Below are positions 1 through 8,801 of a stretch of 16,008 nucleotides of DNA, one piece after another. The translations under genes and the position numbers were made by a program. The first letter of the stretch is position 1. Each line of letters opens with the position of its first letter. The stretch lies in the NCBI GenBank assembly GCA_035511515.1, contig DATKFG010000085.1, positions 1 to 16,008 of the forward strand, written 5' to 3'. The stretch comes from VBCK01 sp035511515. GTDB taxonomy: Bacteria; Pseudomonadota; Gammaproteobacteria; Burkholderiales; Burkholderiaceae_F. Under the pieces are notes generated by a model. That model saw only the letters and a program-made list of their open reading frames with translations. It did no database searches and was not told the DNA's origin.

Positions 1-208
1 CGAGGCGCCCGTCTGGCGTCAGCCCGACGGCTCGCCGGTGTCCTGCCTCGAGAAGCTCAAAGTGCTGAACGAGAATTACGCCGAGCTGCGGCAGATCGCG
101 CAGGATGCGCTCGAAGATGCGCTGATCATGGGGTGCAGCGAACAGCAGGTGCGCGAAGCGCTGCACCGGCTGGTAGACGATCTGCTCAATCCGTACCGTC
201 CGCGCTAG
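1..208 (+). CDS. Small conserved hypothetical protein, 3' end (partial)
   Basis: The reading frame is open from base 2 to a TAG at 206-208 and enters from outside the window, so the start is missing. The visible 68 residues contain a segment reading VWRQPDGSPVSCLEKLKVLN, then a helical stretch rich in Glu, Gln and Leu, and end in NPYRPR. I recall a family of short uncharacterised Burkholderiales proteins with this QPDG..C.EK.KVLNEN pattern, but I know no function for it. There is no signal peptide or membrane segment in the visible part. The gene converges with the HTH gene on the other strand; the two stop codons are separated by a single base, so no separate terminator fits between them. 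Coding is supported by the strong third-position GC and the family resemblance. The function is unknown. Confidence 0.65.
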   Translation, partial: EAPVWRQPDGSPVSCLEKLKVLNENYAELRQIAQDALEDALIMGCSEQQVREALHRLVDDLLNPYRPR

Positions 209-209
209 T

Positions 210-944
210 TCAATTGTCGTCCGGTCGCGCCTTGCGCGGCGGGCCCGTGCGTCGGCGCGGCGGCCCCTCGGGGCTGGCCGGCTGGGCCTCGAACTTGCGG
301 GTCGGACGGCGCAGCGGAAACTGCGAAGGCGCCAGCAGGTAACGCTCGGCGTGCGCCGCCCACAGCTGCTCGACCGAATTGAACCGGCCGGGCAGCGCGA
401 CAAACAGCGCCATGCTGTACTGCTGGCACACTCGGGCCACGTTGCGCAACAGCCCCCGGCCGCGCTCGACCGAGGTGACCGTGTCGATCGACACTCCGAC
501 CTGATGCGCGAGCGTTGCCATGCTCAAACCGCGCGCGCGCCGACACTCCTGCAGTGAGGATTGCCTGGACGGGGCCAGCCGCGGCCCCGCATCGTCCTTG
601 GCGGCGCCGATCAGCACGCGCGCCACCGTCGCATCGTCCGATGCGACGTCCTTATCGCGCGTGGCCGCCACCAGACTGACTCCGAGGCTTCTGAGCAGGC
701 GCAGCCACGTATCCAGCCGCACGGCCAGGGGCTGCTCGAAGGCATGCTTGACGTTGTTGAATTCGACCCCGCTGTCCAGGCTCAGCCGATATGCGCATGG
801 CGGCTGCAGCAGCGGCATGCGGCGCGCAAATTCCTCCAGCGTCATCACGAATGGGGGCGGGTCGACCAGGTCGACCACGGGTCCACTGTCCGCTGGCGAC
901 GGACCCGCCGTGGCGACGTTCGATTCCTGAACCGTCTGAGACAT
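210..944 (-). CDS. XRE/HipB-like protein with two HTH-like regions
   Basis: This is a 244-residue protein, likely a DNA-binding regulator. Residues about 128-185 look like an XRE/Cro-type helix-turn-helix: SLQECRRARGLSMATLAHQVG, then a VS..TV..VERG recognition helix, then a helix ending in MALFVALPGR. Residues about 34-94 show the same layout in weaker form (MTLEEFA, GVEFNNVKHAFEQPLAVRLD, TWLRLLRSLGVSLVA), which suggests a duplicated, partly degenerate HTH. The C-terminal 35 residues are Pro/Arg-rich and probably disordered. I chose the ATG at 942-944 because the upstream in-frame GTG (1008-1010) would add a low-complexity Arg/Ala-rich lead; no strong Shine-Dalgarno sequence supports either start. 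The gene lies downstream of topB on the same strand and may be read from it or from its own promoter in the 169-bp gap. Targets are unknown. Confidence 0.75.
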   Translation of the reverse strand: MSQTVQESNVATAGPSPADSGPVVDLVDPPPFVMTLEEFARRMPLLQPPCAYRLSLDSGVEFNNVKHAFEQPLAVRLDTWLRLLRSLGVSLVAATRDKDVASDDATVARVLIGAAKDDAGPRLAPSRQSSLQECRRARGLSMATLAHQVGVSIDTVTSVERGRGLLRNVARVCQQYSMALFVALPGRFNSVEQLWAAHAERYLLAPSQFPLRRPTRKFEAQPASPEGPPRRRTGPPRKARPDDN

Positions 945-968
945 CGTTGTTCTGCGACGCGCGCGCTG

Positions 969-984
969 CGGACCGACGGGTCCG
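969..984. promoter_or_regulatory. Perfect 6-bp palindrome, possible operator upstream of the HTH gene
   Basis: The sequence CGGACC-GACG-GGTCCG forms a perfect inverted repeat with a 4-base centre, 25 bases upstream of the chosen ATG of the HTH gene. The position and symmetry would suit an autoregulatory operator or a small hairpin in the 5' leader. Short GC-rich palindromes are common in such DNA, so this is only a candidate. Confidence 0.25.
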
Positions 985-1057
985 GCTCGCGCTGCGCTCC
1001 CTCTGCGCACGCGCTAGCCGATTCAGATGATTGCGGATCGACTATGAGCGTCCCCCA

Positions 1058-1078
1058 TTCTCACGCTTCGCGTGGGAA
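1058..1078. repeat. REP-like hairpin in the topB/HTH gap
   Basis: Read on the minus strand this is TTCCCACGC-GAA-GCGTGAGAA, a 9-bp stem with one G-T type mismatch and a 3-base loop. It begins 36 bases after the topB stop codon. No run of T follows it on the minus strand, so it is not a standard intrinsic terminator. The TTCCCACGC core resembles palindromic extragenic repeats of the GTTCCCACGC type that recur in proteobacterial genomes. That link is from memory, and only one copy is present here. Confidence 0.4.
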
Positions 1079-1113
1079 CAAGCAATGGCTGCAACGCCAC
1101 TTCTTAGCCAAAA

Positions 1114-3978
<2,865 letters not shown>

Positions 3979-3998
3979 TGCATCCAGTGGTTCAAACC

Positions 3999-4024
3999 GG
4001 CGCCGAAGCGGGCGCCCCTTTTTT
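3999..4024. other. GC hairpin with T6 run in the smg-topB gap
   Basis: On the plus strand GGCGCC-GAAGCG-GGCGCC is followed by CC and six T (4019-4024), the outline of a short intrinsic terminator. No plus-strand gene ends here, so in that direction it could only stop antisense transcripts. On the minus strand the same hairpin lies 20 bases upstream of the topB ATG and follows an A-run, so it would be a leader structure near the topB ribosome-binding region. The rest of the 138-bp gap includes a weak -10-like TATTCT on the minus strand (4026-4031) with no good -35. Confidence 0.3.
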
Positions 4025-4116
4025 CAGAATAACAAATGAATTGCCGCGGTCGCACCTTGCCACGGCGGGCCTGCGGCCGGACCGGTGCCGCTCGACCGGG
4101 CGGCGGCCTGGAAGAA

Positions 4117-4575
4117 TCAGTGCAATGCCGGCCTCGGATCGTCGTCGAGCAGCTCCTGCAGCAGCATCAGGTCGACGTCGACGGCCTGGCTCCACAGCAC
4201 CATCAGCACGATGATCTTCACGCGTTCGAGCGCGATCGGCGTCTCGGCCAGCGCGGCCGCGCGCTCGATCACGATTTCGCGCTGCACCGGGCTGAGCTGT
4301 CCGTCGCGGTCGAGCGAAGCGATGAACCCGATCGCGGCGGCGCCGAGCGATGCGTACTCCTGGCTGGTGTAAACGCGGAACGCCCTCGGACCGGCTCGGC
4401 TGGGCGAACGCGACGACAACGTAACGCTGGCCAGCCCGTGCAGCCAGACCATCGCATCGGCGATCTCGTCCTCGTCGAAACCGGCATCGGCGAGCCGCTG
4501 AGTCAGCGCTTCGACGTCCGGACACGCGGACAGCGCACTGTAGTTCTCGTACAGGAAAACCAGCACGTCGAACAT
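4117..4575 (-). CDS. smg: Smg family protein (DUF494)
   Basis: The 152-residue product starts MFDVLVFLYENY, the typical opening of Smg/DUF494 proteins in betaproteobacteria. It is acidic and helical, with a LDRDGQLSPVQREIVIERA segment and a C-terminal helix reading VKIIVLMVLWSQ. The family has no firmly known biochemical role; its constant place next to dprA and topB is its best-known trait. I chose the ATG at 4573-4575 because it gives the conserved N-terminus. An in-frame GTG at 4621-4623, right after the dprA stop, would add 16 residues that do not look like the family. The gene is 51 bases downstream of dprA and probably in the same transcript. No membrane segments or metal-binding motifs are apparent. 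Confidence 0.9.
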   Translation of the reverse strand: MFDVLVFLYENYSALSACPDVEALTQRLADAGFDEDEIADAMVWLHGLASVTLSSRSPSRAGPRAFRVYTSQEYASLGAAAIGFIASLDRDGQLSPVQREIVIERAAALAETPIALERVKIIVLMVLWSQAVDVDLMLLQELLDDDPRPALH

Positions 4576-4626
4576 GGCCGTGCGCACTGTAACGCAGCCC
4601 CCCGTGCCGGCGCAATAGGACACTCC

Positions 4627-5724
4627 CTAGCAATGCCTCAACCGCTGGTAGCAGTTGCCCGCCATTCGCTCAATAGCTTGTGCTAATTCGAGCTCCAGCA
4701 GCCGGGCCGACAGCACCCCCGGCGCAAGCCCGGTGCGTTGGGCGAGCGTGTCCAGATCAACGGGGTCATATCCGATCGCCTGCAGCAACGCCTGGTCGTC
4801 GTCGCCGCCTGCGTGGTCCGGCGCGCGCTCGGCCGCAGGCCGTTGCGCCACACCGAAGCGCAGCTCCTCGAGGACATCCTGCGCCGATTCGACCAGGCGC
4901 GCGCCCTCGCGGATCAGACGGTGGCATCCGCGCGCGACCGGCGAATGGATCGATCCGGGGATCGCCATCACGTCGCGCCCGAGCTCCGCGGCCAGGCGCG
5001 CGGTGATCAGCGAGCCGGAGTGCACCGCGGCTTCGACCACCAGCACGCCGCGGGCGAGCGCGGCGATCAGGCGGTTGCGGCGTGGGAAGTTGTGCTCGAG
5101 GGGCGGCGTTCCCAGCGGGTATTCGGTCAGCAGCAATCCCTGTTGCGCGATGCGGTCGGCCAGCGCACGGTTGGATGCCGGATACACCCGGTCGGCCCCG
5201 GTGCCGAGCACCGCGATCGTGGCCGGTTCGTGGGCGAGCGCGCCGCGGTGCGCGGCCGCGTCGATGCCGCGCGCCAGCCCGCTCACGATCGTCAGCCCGC
5301 ACCCGGCCAGGTGCGCGGCGAACGCCTCGGCGTTGGCCTCGCCCTGGCGGGTGGCGCTGCGGCTTCCGACGATCGCCAGCGCCGGCCGGGCCAGCAGTTC
5401 GCGCCGGCCTCGCAGGTACAGCAGGGGCGGAGCATCGGCAAGTTCCAGCAGGGCGGCCGGGTAATCCGGGTCAGCCAGCGTGATCAGCGACCGGTCGGCC
5501 CCGGCCCCGAGCCACACCAGCGCCCGCTCGATGGCCTGGGCCGGCGGCGGCGCCAGCAGTTTTGCGGTCAGTGGCGCACCCGCGACGTCTGCCAGCGCGG
5601 CCCGGCCCGCCTCGAAGATCGTGCCGGGCAGCCCGAAGGCCGACAACAGCTCACGCGCGGCGCGCGGTCCGACGCCCTCGGTCAGGGTGAGCCGTAGCCA
5701 GGCGCGCTGTTCGGCGTCGTCCAA
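4627..5724 (-). CDS. dprA: DNA-processing protein DprA (Smf)
   Basis: DprA binds incoming single-stranded DNA during natural transformation and loads RecA onto it. The 365-residue protein shows the extended Rossmann fold of the family: LAIVGSRSATRQG (116-128), SGLARGIDAAAH (148-159), AVLGTGADRVYP (171-182), the NFPRRNRLIAAL segment (212-223) and VVEAAVHSGSLITA (229-242). A C-terminal winged-helix region (about 306-362) contains LDTLAQRTGLAPGVLSARLLELE. The start is a TTG (5722-5724): the frame opens at a stop 18 bases upstream and no ATG or GTG lies in between. The Shine-Dalgarno sequence is weak, so coupling to the LysM gene 30 bases upstream is plausible. Whether the organism is naturally competent cannot be told from this window. 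Confidence 0.95.
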   Translation of the reverse strand: MDDAEQRAWLRLTLTEGVGPRAARELLSAFGLPGTIFEAGRAALADVAGAPLTAKLLAPPPAQAIERALVWLGAGADRSLITLADPDYPAALLELADAPPLLYLRGRRELLARPALAIVGSRSATRQGEANAEAFAAHLAGCGLTIVSGLARGIDAAAHRGALAHEPATIAVLGTGADRVYPASNRALADRIAQQGLLLTEYPLGTPPLEHNFPRRNRLIAALARGVLVVEAAVHSGSLITARLAAELGRDVMAIPGSIHSPVARGCHRLIREGARLVESAQDVLEELRFGVAQRPAAERAPDHAGGDDDQALLQAIGYDPVDLDTLAQRTGLAPGVLSARLLELELAQAIERMAGNCYQRLRHC

Positions 5725-5754
5725 CAGCCGGATGAATGAAACTCAGCGCGTTGC

Positions 5755-7023
5755 TCAGTGCGCGACGGCCACGGCGCCGTCCGGCGCGGTGGCGTCATCG
5801 GAGGAGGCGCTGTCCGGCAGCCGATCGGGCACGCCGAAGCGGTCGCCGACCTTGATCGGGCCGGTGGCCGTCATCACCAGCGCGTACGCGACGTTGTCGA
5901 ACACGCGAAACACGAACATCTCGCCGAGGCGCTCGTCGGGCAGCTTGATGAATTGGCTCCCCGCCGCGGTGCGGTCGCGCATCGTCTGCCCGCTGCGGTT
6001 CACCGCCAGCACCGTTCCGATCTCCAGACCGTCGCGCCCGCCCCGGTTCAGCGTCACGATGCTTTGCGCGCCCACGTCGTCGATCGAGCCGTACACCGAG
6101 ATCAAGCGGCCTTCGACCGGATGCTGCGGCCGGTGGGGCACGTACGTGATCAGCGGCTCGCGCTGGATCGGCACCAGCCGGTCCTCGACCCCGATTTCGC
6201 GCTTGCTGTCGACGATGCTGAGCGTGGTGATCTCGCCGTGCCGGACCACCCGCGCGCTGCCCAGGAACAGCGCCTCGTAGGCGATCGGTTCGGAACGCGG
6301 GTTGTCCGGGTCAAACAGCGGCCGGGCCGGGCGGAACACGTGAAAGTCGGTCTGCGACCGGTCTTCGATGCCGCGCGCATAGGCGACGTCATAGCGGCCC
6401 AGGTATACCCGGTCTTCCGGGGTGGCAACGATGCGCGGGTACTTGGACAGCTCTTCCGCCGATATGACCATCGGCTGCGACAGGAACGGCTCGATCAGCT
6501 GGTTCGGGATGCTGGGGATCGGCTCCGAAGCGACGTCTCCCAGATCCCGCACGCGCGGCTGCAGCTGCACCAGCGGAAGCGGCGGCGGGGCCGGCACCGC
6601 CGGCGCGGCGGCGACGGTCGGGGCCGGCGCCGGCGCGCCCGTATCGCCGCTGCCGACCAGTTTCAGCTGGGCCCGGCCCTCGGCGGTTTTGACCAGCACC
6701 AGCATCTGGCCCGGATAGATCAGGTGCGGATTGGCGATCGCCTGCTTGTTCATGCCCCACAGTTCCGGCCAGCGCCACGGCGACTTCAGGTACAGCACCG
6801 AAATCGCCCACAGCGTGTCGCCTTTCTTGATCGTGTAGCGCTCGGGCGCACCCGGGGCCAGCTCCGACAGCGGCACGCCGGCCTGCGCGATCTTTTCGGC
6901 TTGCTGGCGCTGTTCGTCCGTGACCGGGAAGCGGGAGCGTTGCTGGCTCCAGGCCTGGCCGGCCAGCGAAACGATCAGCAGTCCAAACAGGGCGGACCGT
7001 GCGAGAAACGAAAAATCGATCAT
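5755..7023 (-). CDS. Secreted LysM-domain protein
   Basis: The product (422 residues from the chosen start) begins with a hydrophobic stretch and a likely signal peptide ending near AGQAWSQ (residues 21-27). A LysM peptidoglycan-binding domain follows at about 62-111 (RYTIKKGDTLWAISVLYL, then NPHLIYPGQMLVL). Next is a linker rich in Pro and Ala (about 130-155) and a large C-terminal region with no motif I can name. It most likely acts in the periplasm or outer envelope. I chose the ATG at 7021-7023 because GAGG lies at a good distance upstream; an in-frame start 9 codons earlier is less likely. The gene leads the minus-strand run to dprA, smg and topB, and is divergent from def, as in other Burkholderiales. 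Its precise role is unknown. Confidence 0.9.
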   Translation of the reverse strand: MIDFSFLARSALFGLLIVSLAGQAWSQQRSRFPVTDEQRQQAEKIAQAGVPLSELAPGAPERYTIKKGDTLWAISVLYLKSPWRWPELWGMNKQAIANPHLIYPGQMLVLVKTAEGRAQLKLVGSGDTGAPAPAPTVAAAPAVPAPPPLPLVQLQPRVRDLGDVASEPIPSIPNQLIEPFLSQPMVISAEELSKYPRIVATPEDRVYLGRYDVAYARGIEDRSQTDFHVFRPARPLFDPDNPRSEPIAYEALFLGSARVVRHGEITTLSIVDSKREIGVEDRLVPIQREPLITYVPHRPQHPVEGRLISVYGSIDDVGAQSIVTLNRGGRDGLEIGTVLAVNRSGQTMRDRTAAGSQFIKLPDERLGEMFVFRVFDNVAYALVMTATGPIKVGDRFGVPDRLPDSASSDDATAPDGAVAVAH

Positions 7024-7116
7024 GCTGGGGCCTCGAGTCGCTGACGGCATTGGCCGTATTGGCCCTGTCCCGCCTGCGGAACAGGGGTCGGAGGTGAAAG
7101 TCCGTTACCGCTTAAA

Positions 7117-7145
7117 ATTGTCCGCCCAAACCCTTGATATCGCAA
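7117..7145 (-). promoter_or_regulatory. Sigma70-like promoter candidate for the LysM-dprA block
   Basis: On the minus strand TTGCGA (7140-7145) and GACAAT (7117-7122) are 17 bases apart; each matches the sigma70 consensus at 4 of 6 positions. Transcription would start near 7110 and give a leader of about 85 bases before the LysM ATG. The spacing is ideal but the hexamers are moderate. Confidence 0.35.
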
Positions 7146-7149
7146 CGGA

Positions 7150-7178
7150 TCCGGCCGGATGGATCCCTACCGGCCGGA
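7150..7178. repeat. 9-bp perfect inverted repeat in the def upstream region
   Basis: The arms TCCGGCCGG (7150-7158) and CCGGCCGGA (7170-7178) are exact inverted copies around an 11-base centre that contains a second GGATCC. Because CCGGCCGG is itself a palindrome, the pair is also a direct repeat spaced about 19 bases apart, close to two turns of the helix. It could be a twin operator site or a hairpin in the def leader. It lies between the LysM promoter candidate and def. Confidence 0.45.
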
Positions 7179-7220
7179 CGTGATCGGCGTCAGTATCGCG
7201 CTATGGGAGCCAGGGAAACG

Positions 7221-7271
7221 ATGAAAAAGACGGCACTCGCCACGATATTCCGGTTTGGAGGGCCTGGTTGA
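7221..7271 (+). CDS. Possible 16-codon leader ORF upstream of def
   Basis: An ATG preceded by AGGGA at 4 bases' spacing opens a short frame coding for MKKTALATIFRFGGPG and ends at TGA 7269-7271. That stop overlaps the TTG start of def (7268-7270) in the arrangement TTGA. The Shine-Dalgarno sequence of def (7257-7262) lies inside this ORF, so ribosomes finishing the leader would end exactly at the def start, the usual layout for translational coupling. The peptide has a basic MKK start and a short hydrophobic run, like the beginning of a signal peptide, so it could also be a chance frame or a relic. Coding is not proven, as the ORF is too short for statistics. Confidence 0.3.
   Translation: MKKTALATIFRFGGPG
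7257..7262 (+). promoter_or_regulatory. Strong ribosome-binding site that fixes the TTG start of def
   Basis: GGAGGG lies 5 bases before the TTG at 7268-7270. It is the clearest Shine-Dalgarno sequence in the window and decides the non-ATG start of def. The resulting N-terminus, MSRLSILEYPDPRL, matches the family. Confidence 0.75.
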
Positions 7272-7774
7272 GTCGACTTTCGATACTCGAATACCCGGAT
7301 CCGCGCCTGAAACGGGTCGCGCGGCCGGTGACCGTTTTCGATCAGCGGGTGGTCCAGCTCGCCGCCGACATGGCCGAAACCATGTATGCGGCCCCGGGCG
7401 TGGGACTGGCGGCCACTCAGGTCGACGTGCACGAGCGGATGATCGTGATCGACGTGTCCGAGAACAAGGACGCGCTGCACGTGTTCGTCAATCCCGAGCT
7501 GGTGTGGGCATCCGAGGAGACGGCGCTGTGTGAAGAGGGTTGCCTTTCGGTGCCCGGCGTGTTCGACATGGTGCGAAGACCCGCCCGCGTGCGCGTGCGC
7601 GCGATGGACCCGCACGGCCGGCCGTTCGAGCTCGACTGCGAGGGCGCGCTGGCGGTATGCGTGCAGCACGAAATGGACCACCTGGAGGGCCGCGTCTTTG
7701 TCGAGTACCTGTCGCCGCTGAAGCAGAGCCGGATCCGCACCCGGATGCGAAAGCGCCACGCACGGCCCGCCTAG
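7268..7774 (+). CDS. def: Peptide deformylase
   Basis: Peptide deformylase is a cytoplasmic metalloenzyme that removes the formyl group from the N-terminal methionine of new proteins. The 168-residue protein has all three family motifs: GVGLAATQ (44-51), EGCLSVP with metal ligand Cys92, and QHEMDHLEG with ligands His134 and His138 and catalytic Glu135. Length and motif spacing are those of a normal type 1 bacterial enzyme, so it should be active. The start is TTG, set by a strong GGAGGG. The gene opens the plus-strand run def-fmt-rsmB and sits 31 bases before fmt, its functional partner. A possible leader ORF overlaps its start and may couple translation. Confidence 0.97.
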   Translation: MSRLSILEYPDPRLKRVARPVTVFDQRVVQLAADMAETMYAAPGVGLAATQVDVHERMIVIDVSENKDALHVFVNPELVWASEETALCEEGCLSVPGVFDMVRRPARVRVRAMDPHGRPFELDCEGALAVCVQHEMDHLEGRVFVEYLSPLKQSRIRTRMRKRHARPA

Positions 7775-7805
7775 GCCGGCGCGCCGTCAGGCTGGTTGCG
7801 CTTCG

Positions 7806-8801
7806 ATGCGAATCGCTTTCGCGGGTACTCCCCGATTCGCGGCGGCCGCGCTGGCGGCGATCCTCGACGCCGGGCACCCGGTCGCGCTGGTTCTGACGCA
7901 GCCGGATCGGCCGGCCGGCCGGGGACTGAAGCCGCGCGCGAGCGCGGTGGGCGAACTGGCAAGGGCCCGCGGCCTGCCGGTGCTGTCGCCGCCGTCGCTG
8001 CGCGCGGGCTCCGGCGCGGACGGCGCAGGCGAGGCGCTGCAACATCTGCGCTCGGCGGCACCCGATCTGTGGGTGGTGGCTGCGTACGGACTGATCCTGC
8101 CGCAGGCGATGCTCGATGCGCCGCGCGGCGTTGCCGGGCGCAGCGGGCCGGTGCGCGCGATCAATATCCACGCGTCGCTGCTGCCCAGGTGGCGCGGCGC
8201 CGCGCCGGTCGCGCGCGCGATCGAGGCGGGCGACCACGTTACCGGCATCACGCTGATGCAGATGGAAGCGGGCCTCGATACCGGTCCGATCCTGTGTTCC
8301 GAGGCGATCCCGATCGCAGCGGCCGACACCACCGGGACGCTGACCGACCGGCTGGCGCAGCTGGGCGCGCGCCTGATCGTGTCGTCGCTGGCTGCGGCGG
8401 CGGGCGGTCGCTGGGAGCCCGTTGCGCAGCCGGCCGAGGGCGTCAGCTACGCCCGCAAGATCGACAAGCGCGAGGCGTGGCTGCACTGGTCGGATGCCGC
8501 CGCGGTGCTGGCGCGCCGGGTGCGCGCATTCGATCCGCAGCCTGGCGCGTGCGGTCGCACGGGTGACGCTTTCGTGAAGATCTGGTCGGCCAGCGCGGAA
8601 AGCGGGGCCACCGACGCCGAACCGGGCACCGTGGTTTCGTTGGGCGCGGACGCAATCCGGGTGGCGTGCGGCCAGGGCGTGCTGGCGATCCATGAGCTGC
8701 AGCGGGCGGGCGGAAGGCGCCTGGCGGCGCGCGAATTCCTGGCCGCAACGCCGATGCCGGCCGGTACGCGGTGGTCGATGCCGGCACGAGACCCGCGTTG
8801 A
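7806..8801 (+). CDS. fmt: Methionyl-tRNA formyltransferase
   Basis: Fmt transfers a formyl group from 10-formyltetrahydrofolate to initiator Met-tRNA. The 331-residue protein starts MRIAFAGTPRFAAAAL and has a PDRPAGRG segment (33-40). The catalytic site is INIHASLLPRWRG, with Asn120 and His122, together with Asp158 in EAGLDTGPI. The C-terminal part (about 215-320) is the OB-like tRNA-binding domain. A short insertion rich in Gly and Arg (about 108-117) lies just before the catalytic strand compared with E. coli Fmt. The ATG has only a weak AGG upstream. The TGA stop overlaps the TTG start proposed for rsmB, so the two are likely coupled. Confidence 0.97.
   Translation: MRIAFAGTPRFAAAALAAILDAGHPVALVLTQPDRPAGRGLKPRASAVGELARARGLPVLSPPSLRAGSGADGAGEALQHLRSAAPDLWVVAAYGLILPQAMLDAPRGVAGRSGPVRAINIHASLLPRWRGAAPVARAIEAGDHVTGITLMQMEAGLDTGPILCSEAIPIAAADTTGTLTDRLAQLGARLIVSSLAAAAGGRWEPVAQPAEGVSYARKIDKREAWLHWSDAAAVLARRVRAFDPQPGACGRTGDAFVKIWSASAESGATDAEPGTVVSLGADAIRVACGQGVLAIHELQRAGGRRLAAREFLAATPMPAGTRWSMPARDPR

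Noticed and set aside
945..1010. N-terminal extension of the HTH protein to a GTG at 1008-1010
   Set aside because: The added 22 residues are low-complexity Arg/Ala/Gly, the upstream start has no better ribosome-binding site, and the extension would cover the leader palindrome.
4576..4623. Longer Smg from a GTG directly after the dprA stop
   Set aside because: The family begins at MFDVLVFLYENY; the extra 16 residues do not match it.
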